From the NCBI RefSeq assembly GCF_900113655.1, contig NZ_FOQF01000010.1, positions 1-64,000 of the forward strand: a stretch of 64,000 nt of DNA, read 5' to 3'. This stretch comes from Pseudobutyrivibrio sp. OR37. Its GTDB lineage: Bacteria; Bacillota; Clostridia; Lachnospirales; Lachnospiraceae. The notes beneath the pieces are model-generated. The model did not search any database. It was not told the DNA's origin and was given only the letters and a program-made list of their open reading frames with translations. Every line of letters starts with the position of its first letter. The first letter of the stretch is position 1. Positions 8,778-17,881 of the stretch are shown piece by piece. A program made the translations under genes and the position numbers.

Positions 8778-9974
8778 CTAGAAGAAACGGATGACGCTTT
8801 TTACGCCGCCGAGGGCTGCTTTACGCTCGGCGAATTCAGCTTCTGTCATTTCTTCGGTGATGAAGGCTGTTTCATCATCAAGGTCTAAATCTGTATAATG
8901 TACGTTTTCGAATTCGTTTTCTATATTAGACTGAAGTGCTGATGTGCGGACGAAATATTTAAAGCGTTGCTCATTTGGATTTGCAAGCTCTATTTTTTCG
9001 TTTGCCCAACCAATTCTTACATGCTTATCTGTATTTCTTGCAAGGAATACTAAGTCACCTACAACTGCTGATGCTGTAGGAAGCGCACCTGCTCCGGCGC
9101 CGTAGTAGAGAGATTCTCCAAGCATATTGCCGATAACAGCAACTGCGTTCATAACCCCTGAAACATGGTAAAGCATCTGCTCTGGCTTAACCAAGAATGG
9201 CGCTACCCTACATGAATAGGTATCGCCCTTTTTAGCGCTTCTTGCTACCAGCTTGATGCTATAGCCCATAGATTTAGCATATTTAAAATCTGTAGCTGTG
9301 ATTTTACTAATGCCCTCTGTTGGGATGTCTTTATAATCAACATTCTTTCCAGTGACGATTGATGTAAGTATAGCAATCTTGCGGCAGCTGTCATGACCTT
9401 CCACATCAGCTGTAGGGTCTTTTTCAGCGTAACCTAGGGATTGTGCTTCTGATAGGATTTGGTCGTAATCACTTCCAAACTGTTCCATATTAGTAAGCAT
9501 GTAATTGGTTGTACCGTTACAGATAGCATCTATTTCCTCGATAACATCACCTGTAAGGCAAGCTGTAAGTGTACGAATAATAGGAATACCACCGCCAACA
9601 GCTGCTTCAAATACGAAATTAGTACCGTTATCCTTAGCAACCTTCATCAGCTCGGCGCCCTTATCTGCTACAAGTGCCTTGTTTGATGTGGTAACCGATT
9701 TACCAGACTCAAGCATTGCTTTCACAAAAGTAAATGCAGGCTCAACGCCACCCATTGTCTCAACAACCAGCTTTACATCCTTATCTTTTGCGATAACCTT
9801 ATAATCCTTAACAAAGCAATCCTTGTGTGGGTCATCAGGGAAATCTCTTAAGTCTAAGATGTATTTTAAATCCAACTCTTCACCAAGTCGCTCTTTAATT
9901 ATGTCCTTGTTGGTATCTAAAACCTTTGCTACACCGGAACCAATAGTTCCATATCCCATAATTGCTACTTTCAT
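8778..9974 (-). CDS. hom: Homoserine dehydrogenase
   Basis: This 398-residue NAD(P)-dependent enzyme reduces aspartate semialdehyde to homoserine for threonine and methionine synthesis. The N-terminal fold starts VAIMGYGTIGSGVAKVL. The catalytic region has NKALVADKG and, near 200, the family signature beginning with GYAEKDPTADVEGHDSCRK. The C-terminal end is short and lacks a clear long ACT domain of the Bacillus type, so feedback control may be through the separate ACT protein encoded just upstream. The ATG follows GGAGTG inside the end of that gene, four bases after its stop. Confidence 0.95.
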   Translation of the reverse strand: MKVAIMGYGTIGSGVAKVLDTNKDIIKERLGEELDLKYILDLRDFPDDPHKDCFVKDYKVIAKDKDVKLVVETMGGVEPAFTFVKAMLESGKSVTTSNKALVADKGAELMKVAKDNGTNFVFEAAVGGGIPIIRTLTACLTGDVIEEIDAICNGTTNYMLTNMEQFGSDYDQILSEAQSLGYAEKDPTADVEGHDSCRKIAILTSIVTGKNVDYKDIPTEGISKITATDFKYAKSMGYSIKLVARSAKKGDTYSCRVAPFLVKPEQMLYHVSGVMNAVAVIGNMLGESLYYGAGAGALPTASAVVGDLVFLARNTDKHVRIGWANEKIELANPNEQRFKYFVRTSALQSNIENEFENVHYTDLDLDDETAFITEEMTEAEFAERKAALGGVKSVIRFF

Positions 9975-9978
9975 GTTG

Positions 9979-10419
9979 TCACTCCCTTGCTAAAATTTTT
10001 ACGTAATGAACACCTTCCACATTTTCTATTGCACTAACCAATTCAGCATAATCAACTCCTGTTTCAGGAATCTTAACTGATAATGTCAATGAAGCTGAGC
10101 CTCCAATGGGAACACTTTGGTGTATTGTCAAAATGTTAACCTTGAAATGAGCGATTTCATCAAGAACTCTGGATAGAATTCCAGGCTCATCCAGCAATTG
10201 AATAACCACATTGACAGTTTTACCCTTTGTGTCCTCATGAAAAGGATCAATATCATCTTTGTACTTATAGAAAGAACTGCGACTAATCCCAACTAATTCA
10301 GTTGCTTCCTGGACAGAGCATTTCTTTTCTTCTATAAGCTTTTTGGCTGCAACAACCTTTAATAGTACATCAGGTACAGCTTTTTCCTTTAATACATAAT
10401 ATGTTGTTTTATCCGCCAT
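9979..10419 (-). CDS. HTH-ACT domain regulator (UPF0735/PheB-like)
   Basis: A 146-residue protein of two parts. Residues about 20-55 form a helix-turn-helix (SVQEATELVGISRSSFYKYK). Residues about 70-146 form an ACT domain (VNVVIQLLDEPGILSRVLDE, then VNILTIHQSVP). ACT domains bind amino acids. The family, annotated as ACT domain protein PheB/UPF0735, often precedes hom. Here it shares a transcript with hom and thrH. It may sense threonine or a related amino acid and bind the palindrome in its own leader; both are inference. RBS GGAGGG. Confidence 0.88.
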   Translation of the reverse strand: MADKTTYYVLKEKAVPDVLLKVVAAKKLIEEKKCSVQEATELVGISRSSFYKYKDDIDPFHEDTKGKTVNVVIQLLDEPGILSRVLDEIAHFKVNILTIHQSVPIGGSASLTLSVKIPETGVDYAELVSAIENVEGVHYVKILARE

Positions 10420-10443
10420 AATCCCTCCGTAGGTGTCTTTCCC

Positions 10444-10463
10444 ACAAATACATTTGTATTTGT
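10444..10463. promoter_or_regulatory. Palindromic operator candidate before the HTH-ACT gene
   Basis: ACAAATACA-TT-TGTATTTGT is a perfect 20-base inverted repeat just downstream of the predicted transcription start and before the ribosome binding site. The first gene of the operon encodes a helix-turn-helix protein, so autoregulation here is plausible. Confidence 0.5.
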
Positions 10464-10470
10464 TCAGAAG

Positions 10471-10499
10471 ATAATACCATTTATTGAATTTTAAAGCAA
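10471..10499 (-). promoter_or_regulatory. Promoter of ACT-hom-thrH
   Basis: TTGCTT and TATTAT are 17 bases apart on the minus strand, in the gap immediately after the prfB stop. No prfB terminator is visible before it. Confidence 0.55.
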
Positions 10500-10500
10500 G

Positions 10501-11638
10501 TTAATCTGCATCCATTTCTCCACGATCTGGACAGCCAAGCGATAGCCACTTAAGATATGCATTCATAAATGGGGTAACTTTACCATCTAATACTGCATCT
10601 GCATTACCAGTTTCCTCGCCTGTACGTAAGTCTTTAACCATGGTGTAAGGCTGAAGTACGTAGGAGCGAATCTGATTGCCCCAACCGATTTCTGAAACCT
10701 CTCCACGGATTCCGCTTGCCTTTGCTGCATTTTCTTCCTGTTTTAGTAGAAGAAGCTTTGTCTTCAGCATTTGCATAGCTTTGTCTTTATTTTGATGCTG
10801 GCTTCGCTCGTTCTGACAAGTAACCACAATTCCTGTAGGGAAATGTGTAATACGAATAGCAGAGCTTGTTTTATTGATATGCTGACCACCAGCACCTGAT
10901 GAACGATAAGTATCTATACGAATATCCTCATCCTTTATTTCTACATCAACATCCTCTTTGATATCTGGCATTACATCACATGATGCAAAGGAAGTTTGTC
11001 TCTTGCCCTGAGCATTAAATGGAGAAATTCGAACCAGACGATGAATACCTTTTTCAGACTTGAAAAAGCCATAGGCATTTTCGCCATTAATCTGGAAGGT
11101 TACAGATTTGATTCCTGCTTCATCACCTTCAAGATAATCCAATTCCTCTACCTCAAAGCCCTCATCGGATGCCCAGCGACTATACATTCTATAAAGCATT
11201 TGTACCCAGTCGCAGGCCTCTACTCCGCCTGCCCCTGAATGCAGGGTAACGATTGCATTATCGCCGTCATATTCGCCTGACAAAAGAGTCTTCATTCGAA
11301 GCTTATCTAACGAATCTTCAAATTCTTCAAGCAAAAGACCAACTGTATCTACAATTTCTTGGTCCTCTTCCTCATTGCCAAGCTCTATATAATCTTCTAT
11401 TTCCTTATATAATTCTTCAATTTTATCAATTACAGCCACGTCGTCCTTCATGGACTTAAGTTCCTTCATTTTGGCGGTAGATGTGGTTGCATCTGTCCAA
11501 AAATCAGGAGCTTCCATTTCACGCTCTAGTTCTTCTATACGTGCTTTTTTGGCTGCGACGTCAAAGTGAATCCCTCACTTCCGTCATAGAATTCTTTTGC
11601 GACAATAGTCGCTGTTTGAACTGATCAAGTTCTATCAC
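10501..11638 (-). CDS. prfB: Peptide chain release factor 2, programmed +1 frameshift
   Basis: RF2 is encoded in two overlapping frames. The first starts at GTG 11636-11638 after AGAGGTG, runs 25 codons and ends CTT TGA at 11561-11566. A T is then skipped and translation resumes at GAC in the +1 frame (DVAAKKARIEELERE) down to the stop at 10501, giving about 378 residues. CTTTGAC preceded by an AGGGA Shine-Dalgarno-like stretch is the classical autoregulatory site: low RF2 lets the ribosome slip at UGA. The body has the SPF anticodon tripeptide (RISPFNAQG) and the GAGGQHINKT catalytic loop. It releases peptides at UAA and UGA. Confidence 0.97.
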
Positions 11639-11653
11639 GAAATCACCTCTTTC

Positions 11654-11898
11654 CTCGCCTGTTATGTTCTCAAGCTACCCTAGTCTTTGGCTCGCCTGTT
11701 ACGCTCTCAAGCCTTAGTATTACACGCTCGACTAGATGTCTCGCTTAGTAATACTAATGCTTGATAGCTACAGGCTACTTATAATACTTAGAGCTTGATA
11801 GCTACAGGCTATTTATACATGCTTAGATGCTTGGTAGCTACAGGCTATTTATACACACTTAATTACTTGATTACTGCGGGCTATTTTATATGTATACG
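11654..11898. repeat. Mosaic of inverted and tandem repeats between prc and prfB
   Basis: Four direct copies of a 34-36 base unit (core GCTTGATAGCTACAGGCTA) start at 11759, 11793, 11829 and 11865, the last degenerate. Two related units lie in the opposite orientation at 11654 and 11691 (CTCGCCTGTTACGCTCTCAAGC-like, given here in part). Between them AGTATTAC faces GTAATACT, so the centre (about 11691-11779) can fold into one long hairpin. No ORF is supported. Confidence 0.75.
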
Positions 11899-11911
11899 TT
11901 TTAAAGATGGA

Positions 11912-13201
11912 CTATTGTTTTGACAATACCTCGAGTGCCTTTTGGATTTGGTTGTCGAGGGTTACGTCGTATTTGTCCTCTGGGCCGCCCTGGAATTCAT
12001 ATTCTAATTCGATGTCTGGGGCGATGCCTTTACCGTGGATGCACTCACCACTAGGAGTATAATAGGTCTGTGTTGTAAGCTTTACAGCTGAACCATCACT
12101 AAGTGGAATGGTTGATTGAACAATTCCCTTACCGAAGGTATTGGTTCCAATAATTGTTCCATATTTGAAATCTCTTATGGCGCCTGTAAAGATTTCTGCT
12201 GCAGAAGCAGTGTTCTCATTTACAAGTACTGTCATAGGAATTGATTTATAGCTTGAACCTTTAGAGGTGTAATCCTCACGGTTGCCATCTTTATCCATTG
12301 TGTAAACAACAGTTCCTTCTGGAAGCAGGTAATCAAGCATGTCGACCACAGAATCAACTAAACCTCCGCCGTTATTTCTCATATCAAAAATTACAGACTT
12401 CATTCCTTGATTTTCGAGGTCCTTATAGGCTTCAACGAAATCATCATAGGTGTGTTCTGTAAACTGAGAAACTGCAATATAGCCAACATTACCTTCTAGC
12501 ATTTGGTGCTCAACAGTAGGTGTAGCAATGGATGCTCTGGTGCAGGTAAGCTCCATCTCCTTGCCATCTCTGAAAATAACAAGCTTTACATCTGTTCCTT
12601 CTTCACCACGGATGTGCTGAACAAATTCATCCAGATCCTCATCTACTGCAAGATTACCGTCCGCTGATACAATGCTATCTCCTGCAACAAGTCCTACCTT
12701 TTCAGCTGGTGTATTAGCATACACCTTTGTAATAGTAACCTCGCCTGACTTTATATCCTTTTGAAGTAACGCACCAATTCCGGCGTAGTTACCTGTCAAG
12801 GTCTGCATTAAATCCTTGTACTCTTCTTCAGTGTAGTAAGCAGAATATGGATCATCCAGGCTTTCAACAAGACCGGCATAAATGCCATCTACCATAGCCT
12901 GCTTATCGATATCTTTATAATAGTAATTATTTAGAATATAAATCAATGTCTCTAGCTTGCTGGCAGATTTACCTGAGATTAAATTCTGGCCCTCTGGTAA
13001 TTTGTCTTCGTTAATAGCTTCGATAACATCTGCCGAAGCATCATCTATCTGTCCAGTTTTTTGAGTAGCAACTACAAATAATATAGCCACAACTACCACA
13101 GCGCCAAGCAGCATACCAATGATTAAGCTTAAAATAATTGGGCCCTTTTTGGCTTTTGGCTGAATCTCTGATGTAACGTTCAAGTCTAATTCTTCGTTCA
13201 T
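11912..13201 (-). CDS. C-terminal processing protease (S41, CtpA/Prc type)
   Basis: The 429-residue protein has a cytoplasmic N-terminus, one membrane helix at about 20-45, a PDZ domain at about 140-225 (GIGALLQKD, then NTPAEKVGLVAGDSIVSADG) and a C-terminal S41 protease domain. The catalytic Ser is in NTASAAEIF and the Lys in NTFGKGIVQS. These enzymes act outside the membrane and trim exported or wall-related proteins from the C-terminus. It follows ftsX by 81 bases, an association common in Firmicutes and consistent with control of wall hydrolysis. Start ATG follows AGAGAGG. Confidence 0.92.
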   Translation of the reverse strand: MNEELDLNVTSEIQPKAKKGPIILSLIIGMLLGAVVVVAILFVVATQKTGQIDDASADVIEAINEDKLPEGQNLISGKSASKLETLIYILNNYYYKDIDKQAMVDGIYAGLVESLDDPYSAYYTEEEYKDLMQTLTGNYAGIGALLQKDIKSGEVTITKVYANTPAEKVGLVAGDSIVSADGNLAVDEDLDEFVQHIRGEEGTDVKLVIFRDGKEMELTCTRASIATPTVEHQMLEGNVGYIAVSQFTEHTYDDFVEAYKDLENQGMKSVIFDMRNNGGGLVDSVVDMLDYLLPEGTVVYTMDKDGNREDYTSKGSSYKSIPMTVLVNENTASAAEIFTGAIRDFKYGTIIGTNTFGKGIVQSTIPLSDGSAVKLTTQTYYTPSGECIHGKGIAPDIELEYEFQGGPEDKYDVTLDNQIQKALEVLSKQ

Positions 13202-13276
13202 TTTTATGCCTCTCTATTTCTCTATAATAGTGACAAAGTGCCAAAGCATACGCCAAGGCACTTACAAATCTCATAT

Positions 13277-13306
13277 ATTATACTAAACTCTAAGATGTTT
13301 ATGCAA
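13277..13306 (-). promoter_or_regulatory. Possible prc promoter
   Basis: TTGCAT and TATAAT lie 18 bases apart on the minus strand; the -35 and spacer fall in the last codons of ftsX. Downstream, AAGTGCC/GGCACTT can form a hairpin in the 5' UTR. Confidence 0.4.
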
Positions 13307-14191
13307 TGTCACTCTAGATCCAATCCATCCAATGCCGATACCGAGTACAAGTGATATTGGAACCAGGGTTCTGAATATAGTTTCAATTGGAATGAAGGTT
13401 ACCATGTTACTTAAGAAATTAAATTCGCTGGCAGCATAGCTGATAACCTTTCCGTATATAAAATAAAGCAATATAAGCGGAATAGCAGAACCGATTAAAC
13501 CAATGAAGATACCTTCAACAACGAATGGCTGTCTAACGAATGCATCTTTTGCTCCAATAAGCTTCATGATAGCTATTTCCTCACGGCGAACAGAAATACC
13601 CACCATTACTGTATTACTAATAAGGAACACAGAAACTGCAAGAAGTATAACGACAATCGCCATTGATACGATAGTAATCGCTTTATTAATATCAGTAAGT
13701 GTCTTTGCGGCAACCTCTGATTTATTAACCTGTCTAACTCCATCCAATCCCTCAAGGAAGGATACTAAGGTAGACTGCATAGAAACGTCACTAAGATAAA
13801 TTTCGTAGTTTGCTGAATTAGCAAGTGGATTATCATCTGCGAAGCCAGCAGCTAAGGCTGGATTGTCTCCGAAATATTCCTTTTGATAATCCTCCCAGGC
13901 CTGTTCTGCTGAAATGTAATCGTAGCTAGAAACCTCTGGTCTTTTGGAAATTTCTTTTCCTATTTCTTCGATACGAGCCTTTGTGGTTCCTTCATTGAAG
14001 AAAACAGTAACAGCAACTCCCTCTTCAGCTGTCTTTACCATGGATTGAAAATTAGTTCCTAATGAATAAAAAATACCAAATAAGAATATACATGCAGTCA
14101 TGGTAGCTATTGATGCAAGGGAAAACATTTTGTTTCTCCATACATTCTTAAGTCCCTGACCTATGTTGTATAAATGTGTACTAATCTTCAT
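13283..14191 (-). CDS. ftsX: Cell division protein FtsX
   Basis: The start is set at ATG 14189-14191 (MKISTHLYN), seven bases after GGAGGTG; an upstream in-frame ATG would lie inside that ribosome binding site. The 302-residue protein has a short cytoplasmic N-terminus (KNVWRNKMFSLASI), membrane helix 1, a large extracellular loop of about 120 residues, then three helices including the MacB/FtsX-like permease region (VSVRREEIAIMKLIGAKDAFV). With FtsE it couples ATP hydrolysis to activation of wall hydrolases at division. It overlaps the 3' end of ftsE by 11 bases. Confidence 0.95.
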   Translation of the reverse strand: MKISTHLYNIGQGLKNVWRNKMFSLASIATMTACIFLFGIFYSLGTNFQSMVKTAEEGVAVTVFFNEGTTKARIEEIGKEISKRPEVSSYDYISAEQAWEDYQKEYFGDNPALAAGFADDNPLANSANYEIYLSDVSMQSTLVSFLEGLDGVRQVNKSEVAAKTLTDINKAITIVSMAIVVILLAVSVFLISNTVMVGISVRREEIAIMKLIGAKDAFVRQPFVVEGIFIGLIGSAIPLILLYFIYGKVISYAASEFNFLSNMVTFIPIETIFRTLVPISLVLGIGIGWIGSRVTLHKHLRV

Positions 14192-14861
14192 AGTCATCAC
14201 CTCCAACGTCGCTGACTACCACGCCTTTTTTAATGGTGATAACCCTTTTATTCATTGCTCTGACGATTTCCATATTGTGAGTAACTACAAGTACTGTAGT
14301 GCCTCTTTGATTGATTTCGTCAAGAAGCTTCATAATTTCCCAAGTATTATCGCTATCAAGATTTCCTGTAGGCTCATCTGCCAAAATAATCTTTGGCTCA
14401 TTAACCAGCGCCCTTGCTATAGCTACACGCTGCTGCTCTCCACCTGATAACTGACTAGGGCGAGATTTATATTTAGCTGCCAATCCTACCAAAGAAAGGA
14501 TTGTAGGAACCTTCTTTTTGATATCTCTATTAGAAGACTCAACTACCTTCATTGCGAACGCAACATTTTCATAAACATTGCGGTCTGGAAGCAATCTAAA
14601 GTTTTGGAATACAACTCCAACATTTCTTCTGTACATTGGAATCTTTTTGTGTGTTACCTTCTTTAAATCCTGTCCATTAATATATATTTTGCCTTTTGTA
14701 GGCTCTAGTTCCTTAAGTAATAATCTAATAAGTGTTGATTTACCAGAACCACTGTCACCAACGATAAAAACAAACTCGCCCGGATCAATATGAATAGTCA
14801 CATCTTCTAAGGCTGGCTTGCCAACCTCGTATGACTTACTAACGTGATCTAATCGTATCAT
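14181..14861 (-). CDS. ftsE: Cell division ATP-binding protein FtsE
   Basis: A 226-residue ABC ATPase with Walker [10 protein letters not shown], the Q-loop in [16 protein letters not shown], signature [15 protein letters not shown], Walker [12 protein letters not shown] and the switch His in VTHNMEIV. The FtsE-specific VFQNFRLLP stretch and the neighbouring ftsX leave little doubt. It forms the cytoplasmic half of FtsEX. The ATG shares one base with the stop of the upstream regulator gene (TAATG), so the two are translationally coupled. Confidence 0.97.
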   Translation of the reverse strand: MIRLDHVSKSYEVGKPALEDVTIHIDPGEFVFIVGDSGSGKSTLIRLLLKELEPTKGKIYINGQDLKKVTHKKIPMYRRNVGVVFQNFRLLPDRNVYENVAFAMKVVESSNRDIKKKVPTILSLVGLAAKYKSRPSQLSGGEQQRVAIARALVNEPKIILADEPTGNLDSDNTWEIMKLLDEINQRGTTVLVVTHNMEIVRAMNKRVITIKKGVVVSDVGGDDYED

Positions 14862-15949
14862 TAAAACTTCTCATCCTCCATGTATTTCATGTACTTAACA
14901 ACCATGAGTGCGATTTTAAATGTAATAGCATCCTCAAAGACTCTCAAATCAAGTCCAGTACTCTTCTCCAGCTTATCAAGACGATAAACTAAAGTGTTAC
15001 GGTGTATGTATAGCTGTCTTGATGTTTCTGAAACGTTAAGACTGTTTTCGAAGAACTTTGCAATAGTAGTAAGTGTCTCTTCGTCGAAATCATCAGGAGA
15101 CTTATTATCAAAAATCTCAGATATAAACATTTTGCAAAGAGGAATAGGAAGCTGATAAATAAGACGTCCTATACCAAGTGCTGAGTAAGCAATGATTTTC
15201 TTGTCGCTAAAGAAGATTTTACCAACATCCATTGCCATATTAGCTTCTTTATATGAACGAGAAACTTCTTTTATTTCTCCTACAACTGTTCCATAAGAAA
15301 CTCTAATATTCTTAGAATCTTTATCATGGAAGGCATCGATAATAACTGCTGCAATCTTTTCAACATCATCATAGGTGTCGTTTTCGCCTAATTCCTTAAC
15401 GACGATGATATTATGCTCATCAACTGCAGTAACAAAATCCTTTGTCTTGCCACCAAATACTGAACGCACTCTATCAAGCTCATCCCCGTCCTTATCTGGA
15501 CCAACTTCTACGATCATAACTACTCTTCGAGCATTGATATCCACATGAAGCTTCTTTGAGCGATTATAGATATCCACAAGAAGTAAGTTATCTAATAGAA
15601 GGTTCTTGATGAAGTTATCCTTATCAAATCTTTCCTTATAGGCAATCATAAGCTCCTGAACATGAAGAGCTGCAATTTTACCTACAGTCGAAGCTTCCTC
15701 GTTATCACCATGGGCAAGAATAACAAACTCCAACTGGGAATCATCAAACACTTTGAAGAAATGATATCCAAGTGCGACCTGGCTATCTGCCTCGGATGCT
15801 GCAAAAACTGCAACTGCATCGGAAAGCTGAGCTGTATCATTAAATGTAGATGCACATACTACACCTTCTGAATCAGTAATAGCTAAGTCTATTTTCGTAA
15901 GCTGATGTAAACCTTCTATTGTGTTTTGCATGATTTGATTAGAAATCAT
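14861..15949 (-). CDS. PucR/CdaR-family transcriptional regulator
   Basis: A 362-residue protein with an N-terminal sensor-like region (about 1-130, GAF-like appearance), a middle domain holding DxG-rich segments, and a C-terminal PucR-type helix-turn-helix (LNVSETSRQLYIHRNTLVYRL, broken here at the motif edges). Family members respond to sugar diacids, purine breakdown products or unknown ligands. In this lineage such genes are found next to ftsEX; the reason is unknown. It overlaps ftsE by one base, so it heads this transcript. The start follows AGGAGGT. Confidence 0.82.
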   Translation of the reverse strand: MISNQIMQNTIEGLHQLTKIDLAITDSEGVVCASTFNDTAQLSDAVAVFAASEADSQVALGYHFFKVFDDSQLEFVILAHGDNEEASTVGKIAALHVQELMIAYKERFDKDNFIKNLLLDNLLLVDIYNRSKKLHVDINARRVVMIVEVGPDKDGDELDRVRSVFGGKTKDFVTAVDEHNIIVVKELGENDTYDDVEKIAAVIIDAFHDKDSKNIRVSYGTVVGEIKEVSRSYKEANMAMDVGKIFFSDKKIIAYSALGIGRLIYQLPIPLCKMFISEIFDNKSPDDFDEETLTTIAKFFENSLNVSETSRQLYIHRNTLVYRLDKLEKSTGLDLRVFEDAITFKIALMVVKYMKYMEDEKF

Positions 15950-16578
15950 ATAGATTACCTCCTAGTTTTATAGGCAATATTAACAATGCTTATACTGTTT
16001 TTTGCATACAAATTCACATAACCTATGCCCATTTTAATATAAATAACCAAAAAAGGAAATAGTAAACTTATATTTATTTATGCAAATTCACAAGTCACAA
16101 TATATTTAGATAATCGTGAAGATTTTGTGAAATAATCTCCAATAAAAGATATTGTCTGATAATACACGCAAATTTTCGTTTGCTGATTCTCACTTTTAAA
16201 GTCAAGCAAATTTAGCAATTTGCCCACTTTTGTCTAATTGGAACAAAACATTCGTTTTTATAAATTGTGGATAACTCCGCCTCAACGTTCACATTTTTTG
16301 TGGATAAAGTGGATAAACGGTTTACAAGTCCTATTTTACGCACAAGTTTTATACACTATTGTTGAAAAAATATTTCATTTCCACACTTCTGTAAATTATA
16401 CCCATTTTTAACTATCAGTTTTTTTGTGCACTTTTCTACTAAATTGTCGTAGACTATTTCATATTATTTTCTGACAATTTATCATACTTTATACTAGATA
16501 TTACTAAATGCCCATTGTATCTTTTCTCAATCGTTTTCGTAACGTTTACGAAAAATCAATGTAAAAACACCCCAATCG
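15950..16578. other. AT-rich gene-free region with three DnaA-box-like sites
   Basis: About 630 bases with no supported ORF. TGTGGATAA, the exact complement of the DnaA box TTATCCACA, occurs at 16266-16274 and 16299-16307, and AGTGGATAA at 16308-16316, all in the same orientation within 51 bases. Flanks are very AT-rich. The promoter of the regulator gene should also lie here but no clear pair was found. Confidence 0.65.
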
Positions 16579-16608
16579 TAAAAATGGCGCCGCACTCAGC
16601 GACGCCAT
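16579..16608 (-). terminator. Intrinsic terminator after the NlpC/P60 gene
   Basis: ATGGCGTCGC and GCGGCGCCAT (one mismatch) form a ten-pair stem around TGAGT, followed by TTTTTA on the minus strand. It lies 14 bases after the stop codon. Confidence 0.85.
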
Positions 16609-16621
16609 TGATAAGCTTATA

Positions 16622-17830
16622 TTAGAATATTCTTCTGATAGAAAGAATCTGCTTATAGTTAACATTTGAATATGTGATACCAGTTCTCTTGTTAGATGCA
16701 TGAAGTAATGTTCCATTACCAGCGTAAATACCAACGTGACCAGAATAGCATACGATATCACCTGGCTGCATTTCGTCATAAGAAACACCATAACCTACGC
16801 TACGCATTGCGCTAGATGAATGAGGAAGACCAACACCAAATGCTGAGTAAACGCTCATTACGAAACCAGAACAATCAGTACCACCTGTAAGTGAAGAACC
16901 TCCGTATACGTATGGGTTACCAACGAACTGTGCACCATAGTTAACAACTGAGCTTCCGTTTGAACCAGAAGGAGCTGAATAATGCTTTCCTTCTGAGCTG
17001 CCTGATGACTTTGAAGAAGACTTTGCAGATGCTGTTGCCTTTTCTGCTGCTGCTCTAGCTGCCTTCTTATCAGCCTCTTCCTTAGCAAGACGAGCTTCCT
17101 CGTGTGCCTTAGACTCAGCTACTGTGAATTCTGTAGAAATATCTACATAATCTGTACTGATGTAACCATCGCCTGCGTCACAAGAAACCTTAACCCAGCC
17201 TGAATCTACCATTGACTCATCGATGATTGTAAGATCATCGCCAAGTGGAAGTAAATCAATAACTGAAGAATCTGTGCTGGCTTCTTCTCTAACATATAAT
17301 GTCTGAGTGTTAACTGTAGCAACTCTTCGTGACATTTCCTTAGCAAGCTCTTCATTACCCTGCACTACGAATTCGCTCTTAACGTATCCTGTTACATCAC
17401 CAGATGTGATGCAAACCCAAGTACCATCTTCAGCCTCAACTGTTTCTGAAACTGTACCTGCAGATTTGTTATAAAGCTTTCCAACGTATTCGCTATCAGC
17501 TGATGCGCTTTCGCGGATGTAAACGTAATTATCAACCTGAGCGATTGCGATATTAGCGTATGGATTTTCTGCTGTAGCAACCCACTCTGATTCATTTTCT
17601 GCTAACTGTGTTTCAGCTGCGATAGCTGTTGCGTTAGCAAGCATATCATTAACTGAAAGCTGTGCGCCTGCAAATGCTGTGTAGTTGGTAGTCTCAAGGA
17701 CACCTGTTGCACTAGAAAGAGCACTGACACCTGATGTAGCTCCTGCTGCATCTGAGCAAAGTGAAAGGCTAGATGCAACAACGCAAGCAGCAAGCGTATA
17801 ACTAACAGTCTTTGTAATCTTTGAATTCAT
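16622..17830 (-). CDS. Secreted NlpC/P60 peptidoglycan hydrolase with SH3 domains
   Basis: The 402-residue protein has a signal peptide (about 1-30), two bacterial SH3 domains (near 90-150 and 165-230), an Ala/Lys/Ser-rich linker (about 240-285) and a C-terminal NlpC/P60 domain. The catalytic Cys is in GGTDCSGFV and the His in GHVGIYAG. Such enzymes cut the D-glutamyl-diamino acid bond of wall peptides. A consensus promoter lies 50-78 bases upstream and a terminator follows, so it is a single-gene unit with strong expression. Being two transcripts upstream of FtsEX makes regulation by FtsX possible, but that is inference. Confidence 0.93.
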   Translation of the reverse strand: MNSKITKTVSYTLAACVVASSLSLCSDAAGATSGVSALSSATGVLETTNYTAFAGAQLSVNDMLANATAIAAETQLAENESEWVATAENPYANIAIAQVDNYVYIRESASADSEYVGKLYNKSAGTVSETVEAEDGTWVCITSGDVTGYVKSEFVVQGNEELAKEMSRRVATVNTQTLYVREEASTDSSVIDLLPLGDDLTIIDESMVDSGWVKVSCDAGDGYISTDYVDISTEFTVAESKAHEEARLAKEEADKKAARAAAEKATASAKSSSKSSGSSEGKHYSAPSGSNGSSVVNYGAQFVGNPYVYGGSSLTGGTDCSGFVMSVYSAFGVGLPHSSSAMRSVGYGVSYDEMQPGDIVCYSGHVGIYAGNGTLLHASNKRTGITYSNVNYKQILSIRRIF

Positions 17831-17864
17831 TTTGTAAAAAAACCTCCGAATTTGTTACAAACTT

Positions 17865-17881
17865 ATTACAACTGTTGTAAT
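17865..17881. promoter_or_regulatory. Palindrome at the predicted start of the NlpC/P60 transcript
   Basis: ATTACAAC-T-GTTGTAAT is a perfect 17-base inverted repeat touching the -10 box and centred on the expected +1. A related TTTGTTACAAA lies just downstream. A repressor site is the simplest reading. Confidence 0.5.

Noticed and set aside
10501-11517. prfB as a truncated gene starting at the internal ATG
   Set aside because: The upstream reading frame, the CTTTGAC slip site and the family N-terminus show a programmed frameshift.
11759-11898. CRISPR array
   Set aside because: The units are 34-36 bases in direct contact, degenerate along their whole length, with no unique spacers and no cas genes.
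15950-16578. The DnaA-box region as the chromosomal origin
   Set aside because: dnaA, dnaN, recF, rpmH or gidA are not next to it, and only three boxes are clear. A titration or regulatory cluster is a better reading without GC-skew data.
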